Of a stretch of DNA of 64,000 bases, positions 1 through 12,200 are shown piece after piece. The stretch's first letter is position 1, and each line of letters opens with the position of its first letter. Source of the stretch: Charina bottae (taxonomy: Eukaryota; Chordata; Lepidosauria; Squamata; Charinaidae); NCBI GenBank assembly GCA_023362775.1, contig JALMGJ010000008.1, positions 19,878,501 to 19,942,500 of the forward strand, written 5' to 3'. A program made the translations under genes and the position numbers. The notes beneath the pieces are model-generated. The model was not told where the DNA came from and ran no database searches. It was given only the letters and a program-made list of their open reading frames with translations.

Positions 1-32
1 ATGTGTCCCGACACACAGTTTGGAAAGCTCTG
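1..32. mobile_element. Right end of a short hAT-like element, cut by window edge
   Basis: The first 32 bases match the terminal sequence of the copy ending at 43946 (cgtgtcccgacacacag, then tttggaaagctctg). Only this terminus is visible. Confidence 0.75.
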
Positions 33-81
33 ATGTACAGTATACAAAAATGAAGATGTGAAATAAGACAAGTACTTCTAC

Positions 82-201
82 CTTTATATTTGTAGCACAA
101 CCATGCTCAACAATGTATACATCTGCGCCATCTACTGCCAGGCGTATCATAGTATATTTTACTTCACCAGATGTTAGACAAGGGCCAGAAATGCAACTTA
201 T
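82..201 (-). CDS. BLTP1: BLTP1 exon, residues 973-1012
   Basis: 120 bases, acceptor aaatctttag, donor gtagaa. Encodes [20 protein letters not shown] and [14 protein letters not shown]. It is the last exon in the window, phase 0 on both sides; the gene continues beyond position 1. Confidence 0.94.
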
Positions 202-3200
202 CTAAAGATTTGGGGAAAAGAAGATAGTAATATATGTTATCCTTGGCATATATTCATCTTACTTCAAATAAAGACAAAGTGACACATCACTTCAACTGAA
301 AATAGACAAAACTGAAAACAGTATTGTTTTTCTATGGTCATGGATTTATGATACATGAGGATTCCCATATTCTTTAAAGTAAAATAAATATTTTACTGGT
401 CTGATCAAGTATTAAACCTGTAGAAGGCACCAACTTGAAAGGTCCCTCAGCTTCATTGACTGAAGCTTCTGCTAATTTGAACCAGCCTGACAGTAGAACT
501 CTTTGTTCAGTCAGGAACATAAAAATACTACCTCTTCTTTAAAAGAAATGCTATTAATCAGCATCCTTGCTTTTAAATATAAAAACTACATCTCCTTTCC
601 CCACCATTGTAGCCATGTAACAAACCCTTAGAAACCTTCCTTGTGTTAAAAAAAAAAAAAGGTCACAATTCTTTCAGCTCCATTTGATAAATGACTGTTT
701 TCTTTTTTTTCCAACCTCAGTTAATCTACCAAAACAATCAGCGTTGCAACCAAGAATTAGGAAAACTGGGAAGGACCCAAAAAGATAAAATTGTTACAGA
801 AAAATGAGTTGGGGAACGCTGAAATTTTTAAAAGAGTATGAGTCCCATAAAGATTTGACAAGTGATACAAGAGAAAGCTGTTTTCTGGCCTATGTTTTTT
901 TTAAAAAGAAAGGGAAAGTAAATGTTGCAGCACTGAAAGGGGATAGGGAGCATATTAAATATTTTGTTAAAAGAAAAAATGAGAGATGCCCAAGAAGGCA
1001 GCAAAATTGTTGCTGTTCACTGTCACTATTTTAAGCTTTAAAATCCAGTAGTGATAACAATTGAAAAACTTTCTAAAAAAATTGCAATAATTTTAAACTG
1101 CACATAACTGCAATATACAACATGTTTTACAACAACTTATTATTTATTAAAATATTTTAATCACTATTCACCTTCAGATATTAACAATATTTAAAGTACA
1201 ATTAAATTTCTACTGTGATATACTATTAAACCAGAAGACAGAGAGATAAATAAAATAAAATAAAAATAGGCAGTTCCAGATCAGTCATTTAGACCAACCA
1301 GCCAGTTTTTAAATTTCATTGGGATTTGTTTCTCATCAAGAGTTTTACATACACATACACATAGTTGCAAATAAGCCCACTAAATCTGAAGAGACTTACT
1401 TTAAGTAAGTTTATACAAGATCAGACCACAAGCCTATATACACTTTAAGACGGTCTCCTTTGCCCCATTTTAGAGTTCCACAATTTAGTGACATGGATTT
1501 GGAACAAACCCTTAAATAGGGAGAAGGAAAGGCAATATAAAATGGTGGAAATATTGCAGCAATTATAGAAATAATTGTTTCTGGGAAGTGGGCCCATAAT
1601 GAAATTATGATTTACATTATCATTTCTCCAATCTCAGTTAATCTTCCAAAACAATTGCATTGCAACAAGAGAGAATTATTTATGTATTTATTTATTCAAA
1701 ATATTGCTATGCTGCCACAATCAAAATTATTCTCAATGGCTCACATAGCAAAAACATATAAAAATACAAAAATAAAAACACAATAGCACTACAATACAAT
1801 TCAACTACAATACCACCTTCTAAAACTGCTCAGATAAAAACTTGTCTACACTGACAACAGAAGTCAAGGTCAAAAACATTTGGCCCTTCATCACAAACTT
1901 AAATACTAAGAACTTTTTATAATGACAACACATGCCTCTACTGCTAACGGAACTGAAAAAGCAGAATCCCTCACTAATTGCATAATATTTGTAATGCAAT
2001 ATTGTCATTGAACCACCTTTCAGAAAGCCAGACTAGAAGTTTATAAGAAGATGTTACCTTAGCTTCACAAAAACGATGATCAATTCCATGTTGACATATG
2101 ATGACAGATTTTGGTCTTTCCAGTTGAAACTCACGACATGCCACATGAAACACAAATGTTTGTCCCCATTCAAACAGACATGCAAGCTGCAAATAGATAA
2201 GGACTACTGAGTACACAGAAATCAAATAAACTCAGAGGAATTTGGATATTTGAAAAGATTATAGTTCCTGGTTTTTGCAATAAATTCCACAAAACTAAAT
2301 CCTGTATTTCAGAACAATTGCAGTGCAGTATACACTTGGACTGCAAAAGGAGGCAGTTTAGAAGTTAGAAAGGAGAGGGCAACTTATATCTGATTTGCAA
2401 AAATATAAAGGAAACTTTATGAACAGAACATACTACATGAAGCTAACAACATGAAAATCTAGTTAAGTGCAATCAATACTTTAATACTATTGTTTTGTTT
2501 TTAGAACTCTGAAAATAGAATGGAAGCATTTTCAGTCTTCACATTATGCACAAGAAAAAGAATAGAAAAGTTGAGCAATGGAAAATTAGTATTTCTAAAG
2601 TGGGGAACACATAGCTTGTTTAGTGGTATTCATGTAATATTTAACTATGGTTATATACACATACAGTGGGGAAAAAAAGTATTTAGTCAGCCACCAATTG
2701 TGCAAGTTCTCCCACTTAAAAAGATGAGAGAGGCCTGTAATTGACATCATAGGTAGACCTCAACTATGAGAGACAAAATGAGAAAACAAATCCAGACAAT
2801 CACATTGTCTGATTCGGAAAGAATTTATTTGCAAATTATGGTGGAAAATAAGTATTTGGTCACCTACAAACAAGCAAGATTTCTGGCTCTCACAGACCTG
2901 TAACTTCTTCTTTAAGAGGCTCCTCTGTCCTCCACTCATTACCTGTATGAATGGCACCTGTTTGAACTTGTTATCAGTATAAAAGACACCTGTCCACAAC
3001 CTCAAACAGTCACACTCCAAACTCCACTATGGTGAAGACCAAAGAGCTGTCAAAGGACACCAGAAACAAAATTGTAGACCTGCACCAGGCTGGGAAGACT
3101 GAATCTGCAATAGGCAAGCAGCTTGGTGTGAAGAAATCAACTGTGGGAGCAATAATTAGAAAATGGAAGACATACAAGACCACTGATAATCTCCCTCGAT

Positions 3201-6200
3201 CTGGGGCTCCACGCAAGATCTCACCCCCTGGGGTCAAAATGATCACAAGAAAGGTGAGCAAAAATCCCAGAACCACACGGGGGGACCTAGTGAATGACCT
3301 GCAGAGAGCTGGGACCAACGTAACAAAGGCTACCATCAGTAACACACTACGCCGCCAGGGACTCAGATCCTGCAGTGCCAGACGTGTCCCCCTGCTTAAG
3401 CCAGTACATGTCCAGGCCCGTCTGAAGTTTGCTAGAGAGCATTTGGATGATCCAGAAGAGGATTGGGAGAATGTCATATGGTCAGATGAAACCAAAGTAG
3501 AACTGTTTGGTAGAAACACAACTCGTCGTGTTTGGAGGAGAGAGAATGCTGAGTTGCATCCAAAGAACACCATACCTACTGTGAAGCATGGGGGTGGCAA
3601 CATCATGCTTTGGGGCTGTTTCTCTGCAAAGGGACCAGGACGACTGTTCCGTGTACAGGAAAGAATGAATGGGGCCATGTATCGTGAGATTTTGAGTGCA
3701 AACCTCCTTCCATCAGCAAGGGCATTGAAGATGAAACGTGGCTGGGTCTTTCAGCATGGCAATGATCCCAAACACACCGCCCGGGCAACGAAGGAGTGGC
3801 TTCGTAAGAAGCATTTCAAGGTCCTGGAGTGGCCTAGCCAGTCTCCAGATCTCAACCCCATAGAAAACCTTTGGAGGGAGTTGAAAGTCCGTGTTGCCCA
3901 GCGACAGCCCCAAAACATCACTGCTCTAGAGGAGATCTGCATGGAGGAATGGGCCAACATACCAGCAACAGTGTGTGCCAACCTTGTGAAGACTTACAGA
4001 AAACGTTTGACCTCTGTCATTGCCAACAAAGGATATATAACAAAGTATTGAGATGAACTTTTGATATTGACCAAATACTTATTTTCCACCATAATTTGCA
4101 AATAAATTCTTTCCGAATCAGACAATGTGATTGTCTGGATTTGTTTTCTCATTTTGTCTCTCATAGTTGAGGTCTACCTATGATGTCAATTACAGGCCTC
4201 TCTCATCTTTTTAAGTGGGAGAACTTGCACAATTGGTGGCTGACTAAATACTTTTTTGCCCCACTGTACATATAAATGTGTACAACACATTAGTTTAAAA
4301 TTTTTAATGGATTGTAAATTTGTATATGTTTGTACATAAACAAACATACACACAATATATGCAGTTGCATGCAAAAGTTTAGATACCCTAGGTCAGGGGT
4401 CGGCAAACTTTTTATGCCGGGAGCCATTTTGACATGCTCGTGCACATTTTGAAATGCTCGAGAGCCAGGGGGCGGGGTTTGCGGGCGGGGGCCAATCGCG
4501 TGGAAGGGGGCGGGGTTTGCGGGCGGGGGCCAATCACATGGCTTATTGGGGCGGGTGGGAGGCCGAATCTGGATTTTGGGAGGGTCGGGGGAGAACGGGA
4601 CCTGCCTGGCCTCTCAAGGTGGGGAGGCGAAGTGGGCTGTGCAGCTCGTTGCGGAGGGCTGTGCTTCCCGGGGCCCTTGCTAACAGGTCGGGCGAAGAGG
4701 TGCAGTCCTGCGCCCGGGGTCCTGGGTCCAAGCCCCCTTAGTGCAGCGGGATGGGCTTCCCAGGAGACCTCGGGGCGAAGGCGGAGCAGCCCCGCGGATG
4801 GGAGCTGGGCCAATCGCGTGGAAGAGTCGGGGGGCTCACAGAGGGAGGGGGCGCAGCCAGCAGGGTTGGAGTGACAGTCCTCCAGGCTCGCCCCGTTCGC
4901 CGCCGCAGTCATGGTCCTCCTCGGCGAGCCCGGCCTCCAGAGCGGGGCATGCCTGGCTGGGCGGAGCGGGCGTGGGGGAGCCGCACAGGCGCTGAGGGGG
5001 GCGGGCCTGGCGGCGGAGGCGGAGGCCCGGGCCACCCGCCCGCCCTGCCCGCCTGCTTGCCTCCCTCCGCGAGGCCCCCCGCTGCCTTCCCGAGATCCGA
5101 GCCGGAGAGAAAGGGCAGCGGCGGGGGCGGGGCCGTGCTACCGCCACTCGGCGCGGGTGGGGCTGCCGCTTCCGCCTGCCCGCGTCGGGCGAAGGAAGTG
5201 ATGGGGGGCGGGAAATGAGGCGGGCGGCGACGACAAGCAGCGCGCTTCAGGGGAGCCGCCGCCGCCGCAGTCATGGTCCTCCTTGGCCAGCCCGGCCTCC
5301 AGAGCGGGGCATGTCTGGCCGGGCGGAGCGGGTGCGGGGGAGCCACACAGGCGCCGAGGGGGGTGGGCCCGGCGGCAGAGGCGGAGGCCCGGGCCGCCCG
5401 CCCGCCCCGCCCGCCTACTTGCTTGCCTGCTTGCCTCCCTCCGCGAGGCCCCCCACTGCCTTCCCGGGATCCAAGCCAGAGAGAAAGGGCGGCGGTGGCG
5501 GGGCTGCGCTACCGCCACTCGGTGCGGGCAGGGCTGCCGCTTCCACCCGCCCGCGTTGGGCCAAGGAAGTGATGGGGGGCAGGAAACGAGGCGGGCGGCG
5601 ACGACAAGCGGCGCGCTTCAGGGGAGCTGCCGCCGGCGCCGCCGCCGGGTGGGTCCCCTCAGGGCGGGCGGAGGCAGGCGGGCAGCCGCTCCTCCTTCTC
5701 TCCCGCCGGCGGAGGAGGAGGAGGCGGTGGCGGCGGCGGCGTCCTCTTCCTCGCCGCCCGGCTACGGATCGGGCGGCAGACAGAGAGAGAGAGCCAGAGC
5801 TGAGGGGCCAAAGAGCCAGATCTGGCTCAAGAGCCGCCATTTCCGACCCTTGCCCTAGGTCAAGCTATATGCTTCAATGAATCTAAGTAAACAGAAGCTG
5901 ACACAATCTCTGTACAATACAAAGTTAAAAATCTTTTTTCTGCAAATAAATGGCAAATAGTGTAAATCAACAAAGGAAATAAAAAAGATATAAAATTAGA
6001 GAAAGGGGAATGATGAAGGTAATTTGATCCTGTAGAGTTGATGGGAGTGAAACTATCATGTAATTAAAAATGAAAGGGCTAAAAATGTATGCCAGAGAGT
6101 ATGAGTTGGTATCATCTAAGCTGTTGAGGGGCCTATAGAAGATAACCTTCCAACAAAATGAATCAAACTTGAACATGAGGAAAGAGGATGTGGAATCGGC

Positions 6201-9200
6201 TTGAAACAGAATGAAAAGCATTACAAGATGGAATGCTAATGAGAACTATAAAAAAAGGATGCTTGATGGAATGATTAAGTGAAAGAGACTGTGGATAAGA
6301 AGAAAAAACAGAATGAGTGCTCCAAAAAAAAAAAAGAGAATGAGTGCTCCAAAACATATGGATGGGAAAAGAAATTTCATACTATGTATGTATGTATGTA
6401 TGTATGTATCAGGGACGCGGTGGCTCAGCGGGTTAAACCGCTGAGCTGTAGGCTGCCGATCGCAAGGTCGGCAGTTCGAACCCCCGCGCAACGAGCTGAG
6501 CTCTCGTTGCTCGTCCCAGCTCCTGTCGACCCAACAGTTTGAAAGCTTAGCAAGTAGATAAATTGGGTACCACCTTAAGTGGGAGAATTTGCTGGCGTCC
6601 TGTCGGGGGTCGGCCACCGAACGGAAGACCTCTTGAATGGCGGCGGCGACGACAGATCCCGAAGCAGCAACATCTACAGGACGTCAGCAGCCGGCTCCGA
6701 CGCAAGGCATCATGGGACATGTAGTCCAGTAGCCACGGAAGAGTCGGTTCCCTTACCCCTTCCCTTAGCGCGCGATTTAAAGTGTATGAAATGTATACGA
6801 TGTATGTAAGCCGCCTAGAGTCCTCCATTAGGGAGGGGATAGGCGGGGTATAAATATAAGTATAAATAAATAAATAAATAAAATGTATGTATGTATGTAT
6901 ATACAGTATATATAAAAAGAAAAAGAACATAGTAAAAAAGAAAAAGGAATAGTTCATTAAAGGAAACACAGATAATGCAGGGATTTTGATGGAAATAAAA
7001 AATATTGTTATGGAAATGAGTGAAAAGGCTAAGCAAGGAGCGTATAGAAGACTAAATGGAATTAAGCAGCTGTGTCTTTCCAAAATTGTGCAGCTGCTCT
7101 CCTTTGGTTTAAGTTGCTAAAAAGTGCTTCATGTATTCCCACGCCCACTCCGAAGCATCTTTTTTCCTCTGAATCCAAACATTATATGGCCCTTGCAATA
7201 ATAATTACATAAAAGTTAGAATGTACCGTATATATTTCTGTTCCCTTGAAAAGTATCCAGAATGTGCAAATCTCCAATGAATTCAGAGTTGAAATTGTAG
7301 TTAAATAACCAAAGCTACAAGTGCTTTATACATCTATAATGCTTTTTACTAATTAGGGACAGATTTAAATAGATTCACTTTCAGCAAAATAGTTGTATCT
7401 TTTTTTCCAATTTAGTTGAAACAAGTCCTAAGAAAACCAAGACCCTAACCTGGATGATAAACATTGTGAGATTTTAATAGATATTCACAAATGCGTAATT
7501 CTCATTTCTTTATGTCAAAAATTCCTATCTAGATTATTGAGCTCCTTCTACTTACACAGAAGTAGGAGATTTCCAAAGAAAACCAAAACAAATTTGTTCT
7601 AATTAACTTTTTTGGTAGTCCTTTGCTTTAATACACAAAACATATGTACACATTTTCATCTGAAACTGAGTTACAAACCTGTGGAACTGTAGCCTTGGCT
7701 GTCAGGGTCCCAGTCTGAATATCAATCAACCATGCATATTCCAAAGTGTCACTCCCCAGAGGCAAACCTTCTGCTGAGAACATAGCATGAGCACGTAGCT
7801 GTAGACCTGAAAGGCTCACGTGACCCTCTCGAAGGACTTCATCCACGGTAGGTCTCTGTGAAGAAAGCAAGCTAGGTAGGGATTAGTGCTATACAGCTAT
7901 TCAATGCTAATGCTCTGTCAGCTTTATATTACTGTAATTTTGCCATTCAATATGCAAAGCCACTCAGAGTCCTCCGTTAGGGAGGAAATGGGCGGGGTAT
8001 AAATATAAGCACAAATAAATAAATAAATAAATAAATAAATGCAAAATACAAGCTGTTTACAATTCCTGTTTTGTTTATCTATCAATCAAGTTGAGAGACT
8101 TTCTAGAACATAGCTGGTTTGAATGCAAGGGAACATTGGGAGAAAAATCATTGGAATCGGAATAACTTGAATTGGCTCACAATGTTGAATTAGCATTATA
8201 GCGCATGATTAAAAAAAGATAATTACTTACGTTCACTTTTCTTGGTCATTTAATTTCAAGCAGCTTGGAAAGTATTTAAAGTAATTTTACCTGGTAATTG
8301 TCACTCAATAATATATTCAATGGTGATAATACAAGCTGCAACATAGTTTCCTTATATCCCTTTTTCATCTCAAAACATAATCTTTCCAGAAAACCAGTAG
8401 GACATTCTGGGCCATCACTGCTGCAGTGCTAACATACAGAACATTAAAAATGGAAATAAACGTTTAATTAAATGCCAACTCCTCTCAAATTATTAAATTA
8501 TGAAAATATGCAAAATATTCTTAAATAGGCAAAAGCTACACTGGAAAATAATGAATTTGCCTAAACCAACACCACTTAACAGTGGATCATTCTTCTGAAA
8601 CTATTTCAGAGTTTTCAAATCTTAAAGTCAGGAATCATTCCTTATTTTGTACTGAATTGCAAAGTTGCCCATGAAAAATGTTCTTGTACTGTTCTTACCC
8701 AGGGAAGCAATAGTTCTAAGACTGGAGAAGAAATAGGTAACCATCCTTTCTTTGTATTACCTTGGAGAATTAAAGATCTAGTTACTCACAATCTAGTTAG
8801 TCCCACTGTGTAACTAACTTTTACCCAACTTCAGTTAGAATGAGAATAAAGCTTCATATTAGAAGATCAGAACACAGCTTTTGCCTGGGACTCACTTGAG
8901 CTTTGCCTCAAGAGTGCATGGAAAGAGACCAAGAAATGAGCAGAGCCAGGACAAAATCTGAATTTGATTTCATTTTGATTTCATTTTAATTTAAATTTAA
9001 ATGTAAACTAAGCTTAAATTAATAATAGTAGACATAGTAGCTTGCCATGAAAAAAAAACCCAACACCAAATTGAGAACTTCCTTATTTTTCTCAATATGC
9101 TTTTCATTAAGAAGATATTACTTTTCAAAGCAAGGAATCTCTTCAATACAAAAAGCATATTGAAAGAAATAAAAAAGTTCTCAGTGTGTTTTAAGTATAA

Positions 9201-12200
9201 AACGTTCATTGTATTTCCTTCTACAGGTAGTCCTCGGTTAAGAACGGTAATTGGGACCAGAATTTCCATCACTAAGCTATGCAGTCGTAAAGCGCAAAGT
9301 CCCAGCACTCCCCATTGCCGTCGTTAACCAAATCCCACCCAGTCATTAGGCAAGGACCCACCCCAATCCAAGTCATTCCTGGCTTGGTCCCACCCAGCCC
9401 CAAGCCTCGGTAAGGTAAGGGACTGCCTCCTCTTCAACTCCCCCCATCCGCCTATCCCCCCCATCTCTGCCCTTTTGGCTCCCCTGCACTCCGCCACCTC
9501 TGCCGGCCCTGCCACCTCCAGCTGACCTTTGCCATCTTCTTCTTCCCGCTGCTGAGTCGTGCCCGGCCTGGCCCTTTGCAAGGCAGCTTCTGGCCCCGCC
9601 AGGCCTTCTTCCCTTCCAAAGCCTTGCAAAAAAGCCACAGGCGATTTGGACAAGGCTGCATGTGGACTTGGGAAAAAGGCCTCACGCGGCCAGCAGCTAC
9701 CTTACAAAGGGCCAGGCCAGGTGCGCCTCGTCAGCAGTGGGAAGAAGAAGACAGCAAAGGTCAGCTGGGGTGGCAGGCCAGCAGGGCCAGTGGAGCCCAG
9801 GACAGTAGGGCCAGAAGTGGTGGCAGAGTGCAGGGCAGCCAAAAGGGCAGAGATGGGGGGAGATAGGCAGGTGAGGGGAGTTTAAGTACCCCTGCAGTCA
9901 TAAGTGTGGGCGGCTGTCAAGCATCCGAATTTTGATCACGTGACCACTGGGGTGCTACAACGGCCGTAACTTCGGGGACCGGGCATAACTACCATTCATT
10001 CAGCACCTCCGTTAAGCAAGGTCATTAAGCAAGGACTATCTACAATGTGTTTTTTTAGGATAATATCTAGCATGATTCACAGACCAAACCCAGGAAATCT
10101 GTATTTCTAGTTATGTGCACAATTTCCTAAAACCAAGGATAAGGTACTCATAATACTTACTACTGGCAAGCGTCCATGAACTTTGTACACATTAACAAGC
10201 ACAGTAATATCCCATGGGCGTAAACTTAGAGGATTAACTTGTTTAAGTGATGTATCACACTCTTTTTTGTCAGCATCTACTCCAACTGCTGTCCACCCAG
10301 AGCTTGAAGATGTTGACATAGACAGTACAGGGCTTGAAATGATTTCCTCAAAATCGGTATACATCTCATCTTCACCAAAATAATTTTCCTAGTGAGATGA
10401 ATTAACAATATTTATTGAAACAATATAACCTTCACACCTTAATAAAGCTTCCATATAGCAAGTTATTTAAAAATATTAATAATCTGCATGATTATCACAT
10501 AGTCTTATAATGTTTTAGAGATTTAAGTTTTCTTCAAACATTTTAAGTAATTGGAAACCTGGGTGTGATAAGTAGAACACATCAAATATTTGAGTTGTTG
10601 GTAAACTAGAAGCTCTCTTTAATATTGTCCCCCCTGTGGAATACCAGCCTTGAAAACATTTGATTCCGTTCTCATGCTGGTTGGAAATATGTAAGTTATG
10701 ATTTAACATATTTGAAGGACCCCCAGAATGGAAAGCTGGTTGGACATTTTCTTCATGTAGCAGAATAAGTTACAGTTAGAAAATATTGCTCTACACTTTT
10801 TAATAACAATACAAGATCCATTTATATCTTACAATCCAGGGAGAGCTCATACCTTTATAGACAGGAACGCTTTTAAAAGTGGTCCATATAAAGTTATCTG
10901 GGAATCTGGGGAAAGTTCTAGTTCTACACGAAACTTGTCAGGTGGAAGTTCAGAGGGGTCAACAGGAAGCCGGGAAGAAGATGAAGGAGATGTCCCTCCA
11001 TCTACCATTTTCTGTGATGGTCGCAGTGCAGATAAGATGGTTTCTTCCATTTCTGACACTTTGTAAATGAAAAAGTAAAACAATTAAGTGAATAGTGATA
11101 ATATTTCACCAATGTATTGATAAAAGCAAATTCTGCTTTTTTTTAAAGATCAGAATGATGTTATTGAATAAATCCAAAGGCAATAAATAGCAATGTAACT
11201 TTGTTTTATTGTTGGTATTTTATATTATTTAAATTATATTTGTAAACTAACCTGAAGAATTAATGCAAGACGTTCTTTTAAATAACAAATAATTCAAAAC
11301 TGACATGTGTCCAATAAGAAGAGCATAAAAGTATTTTAGGCTCTAGCTCTCCTAAAAGGTAGTAAGTTCAAGAAAGCTTTGATATGAGATACGAGATACG
11401 AGATACGAGATACAATATACCAGAGCTTTCCAAACTGTGTGTCGCGACACAAAAGTGTGTCACCACACAGAGTCTGGTGTGTCGCCTCACAACCCGGAAG
11501 CGCTGATCATCATCAGCGCTTCCGGGTTTTCCCGCGGCGACACACAAACGGCGGTTGGTGTGTCGCCACAGGAAAACTTTGGAAAGCCCTGCGATATACG
11601 ATATACGATTTGTATGCTTCTTTTCAAAATTTTAAATTAAAATTTTAAATGGGAACAAAATAAGCGAAGCAGTCGCTAAGTGGGAAATCACGTGACCATG
11701 ACTGTGTTTTCCGGCTCGAAACTGACAAGATTACTCAGTTTCAAACCTTCGGCTTTTGTTTGCCTCCTAACCACTCCTCCTAACTACTCCTCTGTCCCTA
11801 GGAATGCTCGCTCCGGTGCTGCGATAATTAACAAGAAGGGAATTGGTGTTTGTATTTACATTCATTGGAGAGGAAGGGATTACAAGAAAGTAAGCAGGCA
11901 CATAATGGGGAATACATATTGAAAGGAATGCACTGGCGGCAGCAGCCATGAGCGTGCTACACAAACAGCCTGGTATATTTTTCATTGTGTAACTGCTTAC
12001 TCTCTTGTAATCCCTTCCTCTCCAATCTCTCTCTGCTCTGTGAGGGGGGGGGGAACGGTGAGCCACAGTAGAGATTGCCTACAGAAATCACTTGGTGGGG
12101 CCTTTCTTTTCTGGGGGGTGAGGGGAAAAGAGGGACTACAGTTGGCATAGGCAGGAACGCGCTGGAGCGACATGGGCATCGATGGGGGAGGGGGAGAGAG

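Larger units (their letters stand above)
2664..4266 (+). mobile_element. Tc1-type transposon, young, full length with TA target duplication
   Basis: 1,603-bp element flanked by TA (2662-2663 and 4267-4268). Long terminal inverted repeats (2664-2861 and 4069-4266, 198 bases each) differ by only one base that I could find, indicating a recent insertion. Between them lies one uninterrupted transposase ORF (3029-4051). The size, the roughly 200-bp IR/DR-like ends and the protein match the teleost/amphibian Tc1 group that includes the resurrected Sleeping Beauty lineage; such elements are known to move between vertebrates. Inserted in a BLTP1 intron in opposite orientation to the gene. Confidence 0.95.
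4394..5852. mobile_element. GC-rich non-autonomous hAT element, family B
   Basis: Bounded by an 8-bp target duplication ccctaggt (4386-4393, 5853-5860). Short inverted ends are caggggtcgg on the left and ccgacccttg on the right, typical of hAT. The 1,459-bp interior is very GC- and CpG-rich and holds no transposase. Left part: tandem GC-box/CCAAT units (4462-4535). Right part: a roughly 362-bp tandem duplication. Many long open frames here are a by-product of GC richness. Confidence 0.88.

Noticed and set aside
3010..3678. 222-residue ORF on the minus strand
   Set aside because: Antisense shadow of the Tc1 transposase ORF.
4394..5852. CpG-island promoter of BLTP1 or a neighbour
   Set aside because: It is an inserted element in a downstream intron (about residue 930-970 of BLTP1), so it is not the gene's own promoter; its promoter-like units are reported as a finding instead.
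4412..5880. Overlapping long ORFs (up to 221 residues) on both strands
   Set aside because: They arise from stop-poor, CpG-rich hAT family B sequence. They are Pro/Arg/Gly/Ala-rich in all frames, lack domains, and sit inside an element with an 8-bp target duplication.
6410..6500. Possible tRNA gene
   Set aside because: A- and B-box are present, but the cloverleaf is not maintained and the sequence continues into a SINE body and AATA tail.
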